This document shows positions 8,266 to 16,556 of a DNA stretch of 64,000 nucleotides, in pieces. A program made the translations under genes and the position numbers. The number at the start of each line of letters is the position of its first letter. Positions within the stretch are counted from its first letter, which is position 1. The stretch is from positions 310,001 through 374,000 of the forward strand of contig CAVVDR010000009.1 of assembly GCA_963746955.1 (NCBI GenBank). The letters run 5' to 3'. The DNA is from DASQBT01 sp963746955 (GTDB lineage Bacteria > Pseudomonadota > Gammaproteobacteria > Burkholderiales > Thiobacillaceae). The notes under the pieces are model-generated. The model was not told the DNA's origin and searched no databases. It saw only the letters and a list, made by a program, of their open reading frames with translations.

Positions 8266-8685
8266 TCAGGACCTCGCTTTCTTCGAAGGTTTCGACTTGC
8301 CGGAACTGTTGAGGGCAACCGCCTGGCGAACGAGCGCCTTGAAGGCGGACTCGTCGACTTCTTCTCCTTCGTGGATGTCGATCGCGCGGCGTGCGTTTCC
8401 GTCGAGACTCGCGTTGAAGAGACGGGCCGGATCCTTCAGAGACGCGCCCTTGGCGAAGGTAAGCTTCACGACATTCTTGTAGGACTCGCCCGTGCAGAGG
8501 ATGCCGTCGTGCGACCAAACCGGAGTGCCCATCCACTTCCACTCCTCGACGACGTCCGGGTCTGCTTCCTTGATGAGCTTGCGCATTCTGCTGAGGGTTT
8601 CCCCGCGCCAGTCCCCGAGTTCGGCGATTTTTTTCGAGATGAGCTCCGATGCCGACTGGCCTTGGCTCGCGCCCGACTTCTTCAT
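8266..8685 (-). CDS. DUF1801 family protein
   Basis: 139 residues with the DUF1801 pattern: WKWMGTPVWSHDGILCTGESYKNVVKLTFAKGASL followed by DPARLFNASLDGNARRAIDIHEGEEV and AFKALVRQAVALN. The fold of the family is frataxin-like (YdhG/YdeI relatives); some Bacillus members have been linked to iron delivery, but the role of this subfamily is not established. The C-terminus is a basic tail (SGKSKPSKKARS). It lies among accessory genes on the minus strand, and similar genes are often carried as mobile cassettes, which fits the surroundings here. Confidence 0.85.
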   Translation of the reverse strand: MKKSGASQGQSASELISKKIAELGDWRGETLSRMRKLIKEADPDVVEEWKWMGTPVWSHDGILCTGESYKNVVKLTFAKGASLKDPARLFNASLDGNARRAIDIHEGEEVDESAFKALVRQAVALNSSGKSKPSKKARS

Positions 8686-8808
8686 GTTCTCGTCCTGGAA
8701 GTTCCAGAAGAAAGGTTACCTCAAATTCCGGCGCGCTGGAGTAGCGTTTGGACATGGCCAGAATCTCGGCGATGACCGCTGCGGCTGGCCAGCCGAATCA
8801 GTAGAGCC

Positions 8809-8862
8809 GCCCAACGCCCCAAAGCCTCGACGGAGCGAGAATGTCGGCGCGGGCCGTTGATT
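8809..8862 (-). other. Possible second, degenerate attC site
   Basis: On the minus strand the segment ends with GTTGGGC (8815-8809), a perfect match to the attC simple-site core GTTRRRY. The opposite end, AATCAAC at 8862-8856, is a near match to RYYYAAC. An inner CGAC/GTCG pairing is visible. If real, the segment between this site and the 8929 site would be an almost gene-free mini-cassette; a 40-codon open frame (8920-8798) crosses the core and is unlikely to be a gene. Confidence 0.25.
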
Positions 8863-8928
8863 GTCTCAAGGTGCTCGAGTAATGGGTCGGTTTTGGGCAA
8901 GCGGAACTGTAACGAGCCATTCCGACCG

Positions 8929-9020
8929 ACCCAACGCGGCGAATAGTGTGACGGCGGAGTGCGAAGCGCGGAGCGAACCGGCGAGCGCAGCTTGCCGGCG
9001 GTCCCTTGGAAGGGTTAGAC
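8929..9020 (-). other. Candidate integron attC site behind the HEPN gene
   Basis: Read on the minus strand it begins GTCTAAC (9020-9014, fits RYYYAAC) and ends GTTGGGT (8935-8929, fits GTTRRRY), 92 bases apart, within the normal attC range. The TAA stop of the upstream gene is embedded in GTCTAAC, an arrangement typical of gene cassettes. The interior is GC-rich with several short inverted segments (GCCGGC, GCGCTCGCCGG). The internal fold is not perfectly symmetric, so the call rests mainly on the two cores, their spacing and the embedded stop. Confidence 0.5.
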
Positions 9021-9680
9021 CTCACCATTGAAGCGTTTTCGATAGTCATCTCTTGCCACTGCCCCTTCGTTGACCAATTCTCGGTATCTCAGGCCCCTCC
9101 TCAAGCTTTGGATCAGCGCCTCCCCATCTGCCTGCATAGAGAAATGCTCATACCCTATCGTAGTGTCGGTGTAGTGAAGGCTGATGCAGTTCATCGCCTC
9201 TCGTAGTGCTTCCAGCGCACTCTCGATTTCCTCCCGCGAGGGTCCCATTCTTGGGATGACGTCGTCATTCAACATGGTCGACCGATCGAAGTGGGTGATC
9301 CATTTGTTCCGGCGATGCCTGATCTTGACGCACGCCGCCGCGAACTTCTGAAGGGAGGCATTCATCTTGTTTGCCGCTGGCACTTCGCCCGCTGTTTGCA
9401 ATACGTAGTGGAGCGCCTCCAGTGTCATGTTTTCTCGATTACCAGAGCCTGCCGGATCGCCGAGTTTGCTCACGGACAGTTGCACGTCATGCAAGAGAAC
9501 ATCTTGGAGCAGGTTGAAGAAAGTTCCTGCTGATTCGTTTAGAAGGTCCACTCGTTTCTTATTGGTTCCGAATAGCTGTCGATAGATAATCCACCGGCCA
9601 TGTAGCCAGGTGATCTCCCTATCGAGAGTCGTCCAAAGCGTATGAATCTGAGCTGGGTATCGGAAATCAACAGTCTTCAT
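9015..9680 (-). CDS. HEPN-domain protein, AbiU2-like; possible defence RNase
   Basis: 221 mostly helical residues. The pattern of an N-terminal WTTLDREITWLHGRW helix, YRQLFGTNKKRVDLLNES, FFNLLQDVLLHDVQLSVSKLGD and then RHRRNKWITHFDRS resembles the HEPN_AbiU2 family, named after a lactococcal abortive-infection protein. R124-N125 and H130 fit the R-x(4-6)-H catalytic motif of HEPN RNases. The ATG is eight bases after a GTTAGAC core, and the stop lies inside another core (GTCTAAC), so it looks like one integron cassette. RNase activity and defence function are inferred; neither can be read directly from the sequence. Confidence 0.7.
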   Translation of the reverse strand: MKTVDFRYPAQIHTLWTTLDREITWLHGRWIIYRQLFGTNKKRVDLLNESAGTFFNLLQDVLLHDVQLSVSKLGDPAGSGNRENMTLEALHYVLQTAGEVPAANKMNASLQKFAAACVKIRHRRNKWITHFDRSTMLNDDVIPRMGPSREEIESALEALREAMNCISLHYTDTTIGYEHFSMQADGEALIQSLRRGLRYRELVNEGAVARDDYRKRFNGEV

Positions 9681-9687
9681 TGGTGGG

Positions 9688-9694
9688 GTCTAAC
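9688..9694 (-). other. attC-type core (cassette boundary) before the HEPN gene
   Basis: GTTAGAC on the minus strand, a perfect GTTRRRY core, ends eight bases before the ATG of the HEPN gene. It would be the 3' core of the attC belonging to the GIY-YIG gene upstream (9767-10519). Its partner is not clear; the best is a mismatched GGCTAAG just after the GIY-YIG stop. The 9695-9766 interval holds no gene. Confidence 0.4.
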
Positions 9695-9766
9695 GAACGG
9701 GTTCGGTCGTAGGAGTCAGCGGGTAAAGCACGCTGGTGATTGGCGGCCGCAACTTGTGCTTAGCCC

Positions 9767-10519
9767 TCATTTAGCATGCAGTCGAATTGCGCTGGGCGAC
9801 AGCACTTCAACAACGATCTCACCTGAGATAGCCGCGTTCGCATTGAACCAATCGCGAAGCCCCGTGCCACCCATAATACGCGGTGTGCCATTGGGGTTCG
9901 CACGGCGATTGATCGCACCGAGGATCGGCTGCTCGGAACTGCCCAGGAAAAGTTCAATTGTTTCACCGTCAGCTCCGAAGAACTTCTGAGAGGAAACGCT
10001 GACGTTGAAGAAGCCAGTTCGATAGTAAGTTGGTTGCAACACGAACGAAAACGTACCGGATGAGGATGTTGCTCGGCTGGAGACTGGTTCCGGTGCGGGC
10101 TCTTCTGTCGAGAATGCTGCGATCTCCTCAAGCGCACCACCGTTCCAATCTGGATTCAACACGCGAATGATGTCATCTTCAAGGCCAGCAGCGAGGTTGA
10201 TGTGAAACTGCCCATAATGGAGTAATCCGTTATCAGGAAGTACAAGTATCTCTACTGCAGTACCTACCGCGAGAAATTGCATTATTCGATCGTGGTTCTT
10301 GATGTTGGTACTCTGCGTTGGCCCTTGATTCCTATACCCAGACATTCGCGCTGCCAGCGAACGAACAGTCTTGCCAATGTACTTTACTTGACCGTCACAC
10401 ACGAATGCGTAAAGCACGTTTCTTTGCGATGAATGACGCACCAACTCGAAGGAGAGCACATCGTTCTCCAGAATCCAATGGCCTGCTGGTTCAAATCCGA
10501 CTTCAAGTAGGCGGTTCAT
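9767..10519 (-). CDS. GIY-YIG nuclease-domain protein with C-terminal putative DNA-binding domain
   Basis: I place the start at ATG 10519 (MNRLLEVGFEPAG), giving 250 residues; the longer open frame upstream is antisense to other sequence and has no homology signal. Residues about 35-120 show a GIY-YIG nuclease pattern: NVLYAFVCDGQVKYIGKT, then SLAARMSGYRNQGPTQSTN and the helix NHDRIMQFL. A low-complexity linker (STEEPAPEPVSSRATSSSG) leads to a C-terminal domain with YYRTGFFNVSVSSQKFFG and RIMGGTGLRDWF, which may be a B3-like DNA-binding fold as in some restriction enzymes. A GTTAGCC, one base off the attC core, lies 12 bases upstream. No RBS is clear. Confidence 0.7.
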   Translation of the reverse strand: MNRLLEVGFEPAGHWILENDVLSFELVRHSSQRNVLYAFVCDGQVKYIGKTVRSLAARMSGYRNQGPTQSTNIKNHDRIMQFLAVGTAVEILVLPDNGLLHYGQFHINLAAGLEDDIIRVLNPDWNGGALEEIAAFSTEEPAPEPVSSRATSSSGTFSFVLQPTYYRTGFFNVSVSSQKFFGADGETIELFLGSSEQPILGAINRRANPNGTPRIMGGTGLRDWFNANAAISGEIVVEVLSPSAIRLHAK

Positions 10520-10716
10520 GATTGTATAAGGGCTAACCACCGCCCCAAGCGCGCCTGCGTGCCGATCCCGCAATTTGCTCGGGCGCTCGACCGGGCCCCG
10601 ATCAGGCATTACGGGCACACAACAAGATGCAATATACCGGCTCGGAAGATGGCCAGCGACGGTGCAGAGTCTGCCGCAAGTTCCTTGCGTCCGTTCCGCC
10701 TGTGCCGTTCGCCAAT

Positions 10717-11566
10717 TCAACCCCCGCCGGTCAGCACCCGCTTGAAGCTCTGGTACAGCGCGTACATGCGCCGATAGACCGGGCCGGGATGGCCGCCGCC
10801 CACGGGCTTGCCGTCCAGCGTCACGATGGCCTGGACTTCGCGGCTGGAGGAAGTCAGCCACAATTCATCCGCAGACCAGACTTCCGTTTCTTCGATATCC
10901 CTGACCTGGGTGGCCATGCCATTTTCCGCCGCCAGTTCCAGCACCACGTCGTAGGTGATGCCGGGCAGCACGCGATGGTCTTTGGGCGGCGCGAGGATTA
11001 CGCCGTCTTTCACCGCGAAGATACTGGAGGCGGCGCCTTCGGTCAGCACGCCGTCGCGGAACATGACGGTTTCCACGCAGGCCTGTTCCACTGCGGCCTG
11101 CCGGGCCAGCACGTTGGGCAACAGGTTGAGCGTTTTGAGATCGCAGCGGCCCCAGCGGATGTCGAGGCCAGCTGATGGCGGCCACTCCGTTCTCGATCAG
11201 GTCGCGCGGCGGCTCGGTGAGCGGGTTGGCCATCAGCAGCACCGTGGGGGCGGTGTCCTTGGGAAACGCGTGGTCGCGCGGCGCGGCGCCGCGGGTAATC
11301 TGCAAATAGATTGACTGGTTGTCGAAGGACTGTCCCGCGATTAGTTCTTCGATCAGGCTGATCCACTCCGCTTCGGATTTGGGATTCGGCAGGCGTATGC
11401 CGTCCAGGCTGTGCTGCAGACGGCGCAGATGTTCCGCCATGCGGAAGGCCCTGCGCGCGTACACCGGGATCAGTTCATAGACGCCATCGCCAAACAGGAA
11501 GCCCCGGTCGAGGACCGATATGCTGGCTTGGGCCAAAGGCATCCATTTCCCGTTGAGATAGATCAT
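10717..11566 (-). pseudogene. dat: D-amino-acid transaminase, frameshifted
   Basis: Class-IV PLP aminotransferase that makes D-glutamate or D-alanine for peptidoglycan. The N-terminal half reads from ATG 11566 (MIYLNGKWMPLAQASISV, FLFGDGVYELIPVY) and breaks at about 11164-11172, after GVAAIS. The rest continues one frame over as LDIRWGRCDLKTLNLLPNVLARQ, with the PLP lysine in DLKTLNLL, and ends at 10717. One base too many (or two too few) near TGGCCTCGAC explains the break. Both halves are well conserved, so the damage is recent or a sequencing error. It is the last gene of the cell-wall operon and overlaps dacC by ATGA. Confidence 0.88.
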
Positions 11567-12714
11567 CGGAACAGGTTCATGACAAAGAGTTTGAGGTTGT
11601 CCCAGCCCCGGCCGAGTACGCCCGCTACGTGAACGTCATCCAGGGCCAGCAAGGGAAAGTCGCCGACGAACTTGCCCGCCGCCCAGATGCGCAGCGTGCC
11701 CACCGCCTGGCCCTGACGGATGGGCGCAAGCACGGGTTGTTTGGTAATCACCTGAGCCTGGATCCGGTTGGCGGTGCCGCGCGGCAGGGTCAGATAGAAC
11801 GCATACGGGAAACCCAGACGCAACAGGTCGCGGCCGCCACGATAGACCGGCACGACCTTCACGCTCTGGTCGGCCTGGTACAGCTTGACCGTCTCAAAAT
11901 ACTGAAAGCCGTAATTGAGGAGTTGCTGGCTTTCCATGGTGCGCGCCTGATCCGAGGACGTTCCCATTACCACGGAAATCAGCCGGCGGTCTCCGCGCCG
12001 GGCAGACGCGACCAGGCAATAGCCGGCGTTGTGGGTGTGGCCGGTCTTGACCCCGTCGACATAAGGATCCTGCCACAGAAGCCGATTGCGGTTTGGCTGG
12101 CTGATGCCGTTGTAGGTGAATTCCTTTTGCGCGAAATATTTCTGGTAGTCGGCAGGAAAATCCTGGATCAGGGTCCTCGTCAGCAGCGCGACGTCCCTGG
12201 CGCTGCTGGTATGCTCGGGCGCGCTCATTCCGTCGGACGAAGTGTAATGCGTGGCGCTCAAGCCCATTTTGCGGGCCATCTCATTCATGCGCGCGACGAA
12301 ATTCTCCTCGCTTCCGCCGATGCCTTCTGCCAGGGTCAGGGTCGCGTCATTGCCGGACTGCACGATCATGCCGCGAATCAGATCCTCAACCTTCGCTGGT
12401 TTGCCCTGAGGCAGAAACATGCGCGAGCCTTCGGCCTTGAATGCCCGGTCCGACGGCGTCAGCTCGTCGTCGAGTTTCAGCTTGCCATCCCTGAGCGCGG
12501 CAAAAACCAGATAGGCCGTCATCAGCTTGGTCAGCGAGGCCGGCTCGAGCTTGGCGTCCTCGTTGTGCCCGGCAAGCTTCACCCCGTTGGCCGCATCGAT
12601 CAGGACATATGCCTTGGCCGTCAGGCTCGGCGGCGGAGGAACGTCTTGCGCAAGGGATGCCAATGGGAGACACAACATCAGGCAACAGAATTTTATCAAT
12701 CTCATCTTGAACAC
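11563..12714 (-). CDS. dacC: D-alanyl-D-alanine carboxypeptidase (PBP5/6 type)
   Basis: Penicillin-binding protein that trims the terminal D-Ala from peptidoglycan pentapeptides in the periplasm. 383 residues with a signal peptide (cleavage near LASLAQ-D). Catalytic motifs are complete: SLTK (60-63), SGN (120-122) and KTG (223-225). The C-terminal PBP5 domain ends in an amphipathic helix (GRGWDNLKLFVMNLFR) that anchors such enzymes to the inner membrane. It lies 8 bases behind rlpA and overlaps the transaminase start as ATGA. Confidence 0.96.
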   Translation of the reverse strand: MFKMRLIKFCCLMLCLPLASLAQDVPPPPSLTAKAYVLIDAANGVKLAGHNEDAKLEPASLTKLMTAYLVFAALRDGKLKLDDELTPSDRAFKAEGSRMFLPQGKPAKVEDLIRGMIVQSGNDATLTLAEGIGGSEENFVARMNEMARKMGLSATHYTSSDGMSAPEHTSSARDVALLTRTLIQDFPADYQKYFAQKEFTYNGISQPNRNRLLWQDPYVDGVKTGHTHNAGYCLVASARRGDRRLISVVMGTSSDQARTMESQQLLNYGFQYFETVKLYQADQSVKVVPVYRGGRDLLRLGFPYAFYLTLPRGTANRIQAQVITKQPVLAPIRQGQAVGTLRIWAAGKFVGDFPLLALDDVHVAGVLGRGWDNLKLFVMNLFR

Positions 12715-12722
12715 CAGAATCG

Positions 12723-13559
12723 TTAACGAAACACTTTGATCGGCTGAATCTGCAAGGCGTCCCGGACGCGGCGAATCATCCGGTCGGCTTCGTCCTCGCC
12801 GGAGAATGGCCCCAGACTGACCCGGAGCAAGCCATTGCCCGACACAATGCGGCCCTGGCTCTCGTCCAGACCCAGATCCTTCCGGGCCCGGTCCAATAGG
12901 TCCCGTGCATGTTCCAGGCCGCTGAAAGCGCCGAGCTGGACGTAAACCCCGCTGGGCAGAACTTGACTCGCCACTTCCGCCTTGTCCGGGTCGATACTCT
13001 CCACCCGAACCCGCCCCTGTCCGCGGCCGATAATCCCCAGCTTGTGCGCGGCGGTGTAAGACAGATCGATGATCCGGTTGCTGTGGAACGGCCCGCGGTC
13101 ATTGATGCGCACTATGACGGATTTCCCGGTATCGAGGGCGGTTACCCGCGCATAGCTGGGAATGGGCAGGGTGGGGTGGGCGGCGGTCATGGCGTACATG
13201 TCATAGACTTCGCCCGAAGAGGTTCGACTGCCATTGAACTTGCGCCCATACCAGGAGGCCGTGCCTTCCTGGACAAAGGGTTTGAGTTCCGTTTCCGGCG
13301 TGTAGGTCTGGCCCAGGGCCACATACATCCTGTTGGCATAGGGATGGAGTGGCTCGTGCCTGGGCACGGCGTCCGGAATGCTGTCTAGATTGGGCGGCGG
13401 ATGATCGCCCGGTCCGTCATCCTGATAGTAGCCTCCCGGCTTGAGGGGCGGCGGCATTGCTGCGACTGGCCCGCTGGAAGCGGTGGCTGACGGCTCATGC
13501 GGCGGACTGGCGCAGGCGGTCACCATCAGCGCGGCGACCAGGGATAAGTGAAATCTCAT
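12723..13559 (-). CDS. rlpA: RlpA family septal-ring lipoprotein / lytic transglycosylase
   Basis: 278 residues. The signal peptide ends in a lipobox with C16 (MVTACASPP). A double-psi beta-barrel domain (about 98-185) has GTASWYGRKFNGSRTSSGE and RINDRGPFHSNRIIDLS, the region of the catalytic Glu/Asp pair of RlpA transglycosylases. A C-terminal SPOR domain (about 200-278) binds denuded glycan strands at the division site. The gene overlaps rodA by ATGA, the usual order in proteobacteria. Confidence 0.95.
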   Translation of the reverse strand: MRFHLSLVAALMVTACASPPHEPSATASSGPVAAMPPPLKPGGYYQDDGPGDHPPPNLDSIPDAVPRHEPLHPYANRMYVALGQTYTPETELKPFVQEGTASWYGRKFNGSRTSSGEVYDMYAMTAAHPTLPIPSYARVTALDTGKSVIVRINDRGPFHSNRIIDLSYTAAHKLGIIGRGQGRVRVESIDPDKAEVASQVLPSGVYVQLGAFSGLEHARDLLDRARKDLGLDESQGRIVSGNGLLRVSLGPFSGEDEADRMIRRVRDALQIQPIKVFR

Positions 13560-14659
13560 GTCTTAAGCAGCTTGCGGTGGGTCGCCACGCTCATCAATAT
13601 GCCAAAGCCGATCATCAGCGTGACCATGGCCGTTCCCCCATAACTCAAGAATGGGAGAGGCACGCCGACAACCGGCAGGATGCCGGACACCATGCCCATG
13701 TTGACAAACACGTAGGTGAAAAGATTCAGGCTGATGGCCCCGGCCATCAAGCGCGCAAACAGATTGGCGCCGCGCGACGCGATCATCAGACCGCGCACCA
13801 CCATGCTCAGGTACAGCAGCACCAGCAGAACGCCGCCCAGCATGCCGAATTCCTCGCCAAACACGGCAAACACAAAATCCGTCGTTCGCTCCGGGATGAA
13901 GTCCAGCCGGGTTTGGGTGCCCTCCATCCAACCCTTGCCAAACAGTCCGCCGGACCCGATGGCTATTGTCGACTGAATGATGTGGTAGCCGGACCCGAGC
14001 GGGTCGGATGCGGGATCGAACAAGGTCAACACGCGCTGGCGCTGGTAGTCGTGCATCATGTTCCAGGCCACCGGCACCAAGGCCCCCAGCGCAACCGCCA
14101 GGCCGACCATGATCTTCCATGGCAGACCGGCGAGAAACAGCAGGTAGAATCCGGAAGCTGCAATCAGCACGGCGGTGCCCAGGTCCGGCTGCCGCAAGAT
14201 CAGCACCAGCGGCGTCACCACCAGCAGGGCTGCGAGCATGAAATCCTTGAGTTGCAGGATGCCTTCACGCCGCTGAAAGTACCAGGCCAACATCAGGGGC
14301 AGCGCGATCTTCAACAGCTCCGCGGGCTGAATGGCTACGCCCAGATTCAGCCAGCGGCGCGATCCATTGCGCACCTCGCCGAAGAAGGCAACTCCCACCA
14401 ACATGACGACCCCCAGCACATACAGCGGGGGGCCCAGCTTGGACAAAATGTGCGGCGGAATGTTGGCGACCACCACCAGCACGGTCAGCCCCGCCAGTAT
14501 ATTGATCAGATGGCCAATCAGCCGGTCCGCGCTCTCACCCGAGGCGCTGTACAGCACGGCCGTGCTTACCAGCAACAGGATGAGGATCTGTGCCAGCAGA
14601 ATGCCGTCGAGGTGGCGGACCACCTTGCGCAACCGGAACCTAATCTCCTGTCTGTTCAT
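13556..14659 (-). CDS. mrdB: RodA, SEDS peptidoglycan glycosyltransferase
   Basis: 367-residue polytopic membrane protein of the SEDS family, polymerising lipid II during elongation with PBP2. Family signatures include NGSRRWLNLGVAIQPAELLKIALPL and the C-terminal NMGMVSGILPVVGVPLPFLSYGG. About ten hydrophobic segments are visible. It overlaps the PBP2 gene by 20 bases and rlpA by four, so all are probably translated from one messenger. Confidence 0.97.
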   Translation of the reverse strand: MNRQEIRFRLRKVVRHLDGILLAQILILLLVSTAVLYSASGESADRLIGHLINILAGLTVLVVVANIPPHILSKLGPPLYVLGVVMLVGVAFFGEVRNGSRRWLNLGVAIQPAELLKIALPLMLAWYFQRREGILQLKDFMLAALLVVTPLVLILRQPDLGTAVLIAASGFYLLFLAGLPWKIMVGLAVALGALVPVAWNMMHDYQRQRVLTLFDPASDPLGSGYHIIQSTIAIGSGGLFGKGWMEGTQTRLDFIPERTTDFVFAVFGEEFGMLGGVLLVLLYLSMVVRGLMIASRGANLFARLMAGAISLNLFTYVFVNMGMVSGILPVVGVPLPFLSYGGTAMVTLMIGFGILMSVATHRKLLKT

Positions 14660-16535
14660 TTCCGCTCGTTTTTAGCGTCCCCTGGGGCTTGCGCCCCAGC
14701 AGATAATAATCAAGCACCTTGCGCGCGATGGGTGCCGCAGTGGTGCCGCCATGGCCTCCGTTTTCCACCAGCACGGCCAGCGCTATCCTTGGCTTGTCCG
14801 CCGGCGCATACGCCACAAACAGGGCGTGATCGCGCAAGCGCTGCGATACCCGGCGCGCATCATAGCGTTCATTCTGCCTCATGCTGAATACTTGGGCCGT
14901 TCCGGTCTTGCCGGCAATCTCGTACTCGGCCCCGGCGCCCGCCACAACCGCCGTCCCGCCGGGCTTGAGGACGTCGACCATGGCGGATCGAATCACCTGC
15001 AGATGCTCAGGTTTGAAATTGGCCTGCCGCAGGACCCTGGGCGGAATCAGGGTCTCCTGGCGAGTCTGCGCATCGCGCACGGCTCTTACCAGTTGCGGCT
15101 GGTAGTAGGTGCCGCCATTGGCCAGCATGGAAACAGCCGCCGCCAACTGCAGCGGCGTGACCAGTTCGTAGCCCTGGCCGATGCCGGCGATCACCGTTTC
15201 ACCGATGAACCAGGGCTTTTGCCAGCGTCTCTGCTTCCATTCCCGCGACGGCAGCAAACCGCCCGACTCGCCTTCCAAATCGATTCCGGTCTTGGCGCCG
15301 AAACCGAAGCGGGAGAGAAAATCATGCATCCGATCGATGCCCATATCGGCCGCGAGACGGTAATAGTAGGAATCGCAAGACTGGACGATGGACTTGTGCA
15401 TATCCACCACGCCGTGGCCCTCCTTGCGCCAGTCCCGATAGCGGTGGCTGCTGCCCGGAATGGAGTAATAGCCCGGATCGAATATGGTGTCCGTGGACTT
15501 TCGCACGCCCATTTCCAGCGCGGCCATGGCCATGAAGGGCTTGATGGTGGAGCCCGGCGGATAGTTGCCATTCAGCGCCCGGTCCACCATGGGCCGGTCA
15601 GGAGAGTCATTCAGTGCTTTCCAGCTCAAGGGATCGAGGCCGTCGACAAACACGTTGGCGTCGAATCCGGGTTTGCTCACCATCGCCAGCACCCCACCCG
15701 TATTGGGATCCAGGGCCACCAGGGCGCCGCGGAAAGCGCCGAACGCTTGTTCCGCGACCGCCTGCAACTCGCTGTCCAGGTTGAGCGTCAGATCGTGGCC
15801 CGGCACCGGGGGCACGCGTGCCAGCAGGCGGACTGCCCGCCCCGAGGCATCCGTCTCCATCTGGTCAAAACCGGTGCGACCGTGCAGCAGCGCTTCATAG
15901 CTCTGCTCCAGCCCCAGCTTGCCGATATGCGCCGAGCCCCTGTAATTGGCAAGTCGGCCACTGTCTTTCAGCGACTGCAGATCGCGGTCGTTGATACGGC
16001 CGATGTAACCGATTACATGCGACAGCCCGTCGCCCGCAGGATAGTTGCGAAACAGGCGGGCTTTGACTTCGACTCCGGGAAGGCGGTAACGGTTGGCCGC
16101 CAGAACCGCCACCTCTTCATCGCTCAACCGGTTCTTGAGCGGAATGGTTTCAAACTGGCGTGATTCATCAAGCAGCTTTCTGAAGCGGCGGATGTCCTTG
16201 GGCGTGATGGTGATCAGCTTGCCAATTTCAGCCAGGGCTTTTTCCAGGTCGCCCACTTTGGACACGGTCAGTTCCACGGTATAGGCAGAATAGTTTTCCG
16301 CCAGCACCGCACCCTTCCGATCAAATATCAGGCCGCGCGCGGGCGGGGTTGGAACCAATGTAGTGCGGTTCGCTTCGGCCAGGACCAGGTAGTGGTCGTA
16401 ATGCATCACCTGCATGAAGAACAGGCGGCCGAGCAAGGCAAGCGCAAGCAATGCAGCGAACGCCGCGGCCCATTTTAGGCGGCCATGGAACTGCTCAAGT
16501 TCAAGCTGGAGATTCTTTAGCTGAGGGGCTGCCAT
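14640..16535 (-). CDS. mrdA: Penicillin-binding protein 2 (transpeptidase)
   Basis: 631-residue elongation-specific transpeptidase. An N-terminal membrane anchor (about 22-42) is followed by the PBP dimerisation domain and the transpeptidase domain. The active-site serine lies in STIK (329-332), the second motif is SCD in VQSCDSYYYRL, and the third is KTGTAQ. It works with RodA and the MreBCD scaffold encoded just upstream. 21 bases separate it from mreD. Confidence 0.97.
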   Translation of the reverse strand: MAAPQLKNLQLELEQFHGRLKWAAAFAALLALALLGRLFFMQVMHYDHYLVLAEANRTTLVPTPPARGLIFDRKGAVLAENYSAYTVELTVSKVGDLEKALAEIGKLITITPKDIRRFRKLLDESRQFETIPLKNRLSDEEVAVLAANRYRLPGVEVKARLFRNYPAGDGLSHVIGYIGRINDRDLQSLKDSGRLANYRGSAHIGKLGLEQSYEALLHGRTGFDQMETDASGRAVRLLARVPPVPGHDLTLNLDSELQAVAEQAFGAFRGALVALDPNTGGVLAMVSKPGFDANVFVDGLDPLSWKALNDSPDRPMVDRALNGNYPPGSTIKPFMAMAALEMGVRKSTDTIFDPGYYSIPGSSHRYRDWRKEGHGVVDMHKSIVQSCDSYYYRLAADMGIDRMHDFLSRFGFGAKTGIDLEGESGGLLPSREWKQRRWQKPWFIGETVIAGIGQGYELVTPLQLAAAVSMLANGGTYYQPQLVRAVRDAQTRQETLIPPRVLRQANFKPEHLQVIRSAMVDVLKPGGTAVVAGAGAEYEIAGKTGTAQVFSMRQNERYDARRVSQRLRDHALFVAYAPADKPRIALAVLVENGGHGGTTAAPIARKVLDYYLLGRKPQGTLKTSGNEQTGD

Positions 16536-16556
16536 TCGAGACGTGTCAGAGCTTCC

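Noticed and set aside
10520..10861. N-terminal extension of the GIY-YIG gene to an ATG at 10861
   Set aside because: The extra 114 residues overlap the dat gene and look like random Arg/Pro-rich sequence.
13457..14887. 476-codon plus-strand frame opposite rlpA/rodA
   Set aside because: His/Gln-rich antisense shadow of rodA; no domain.
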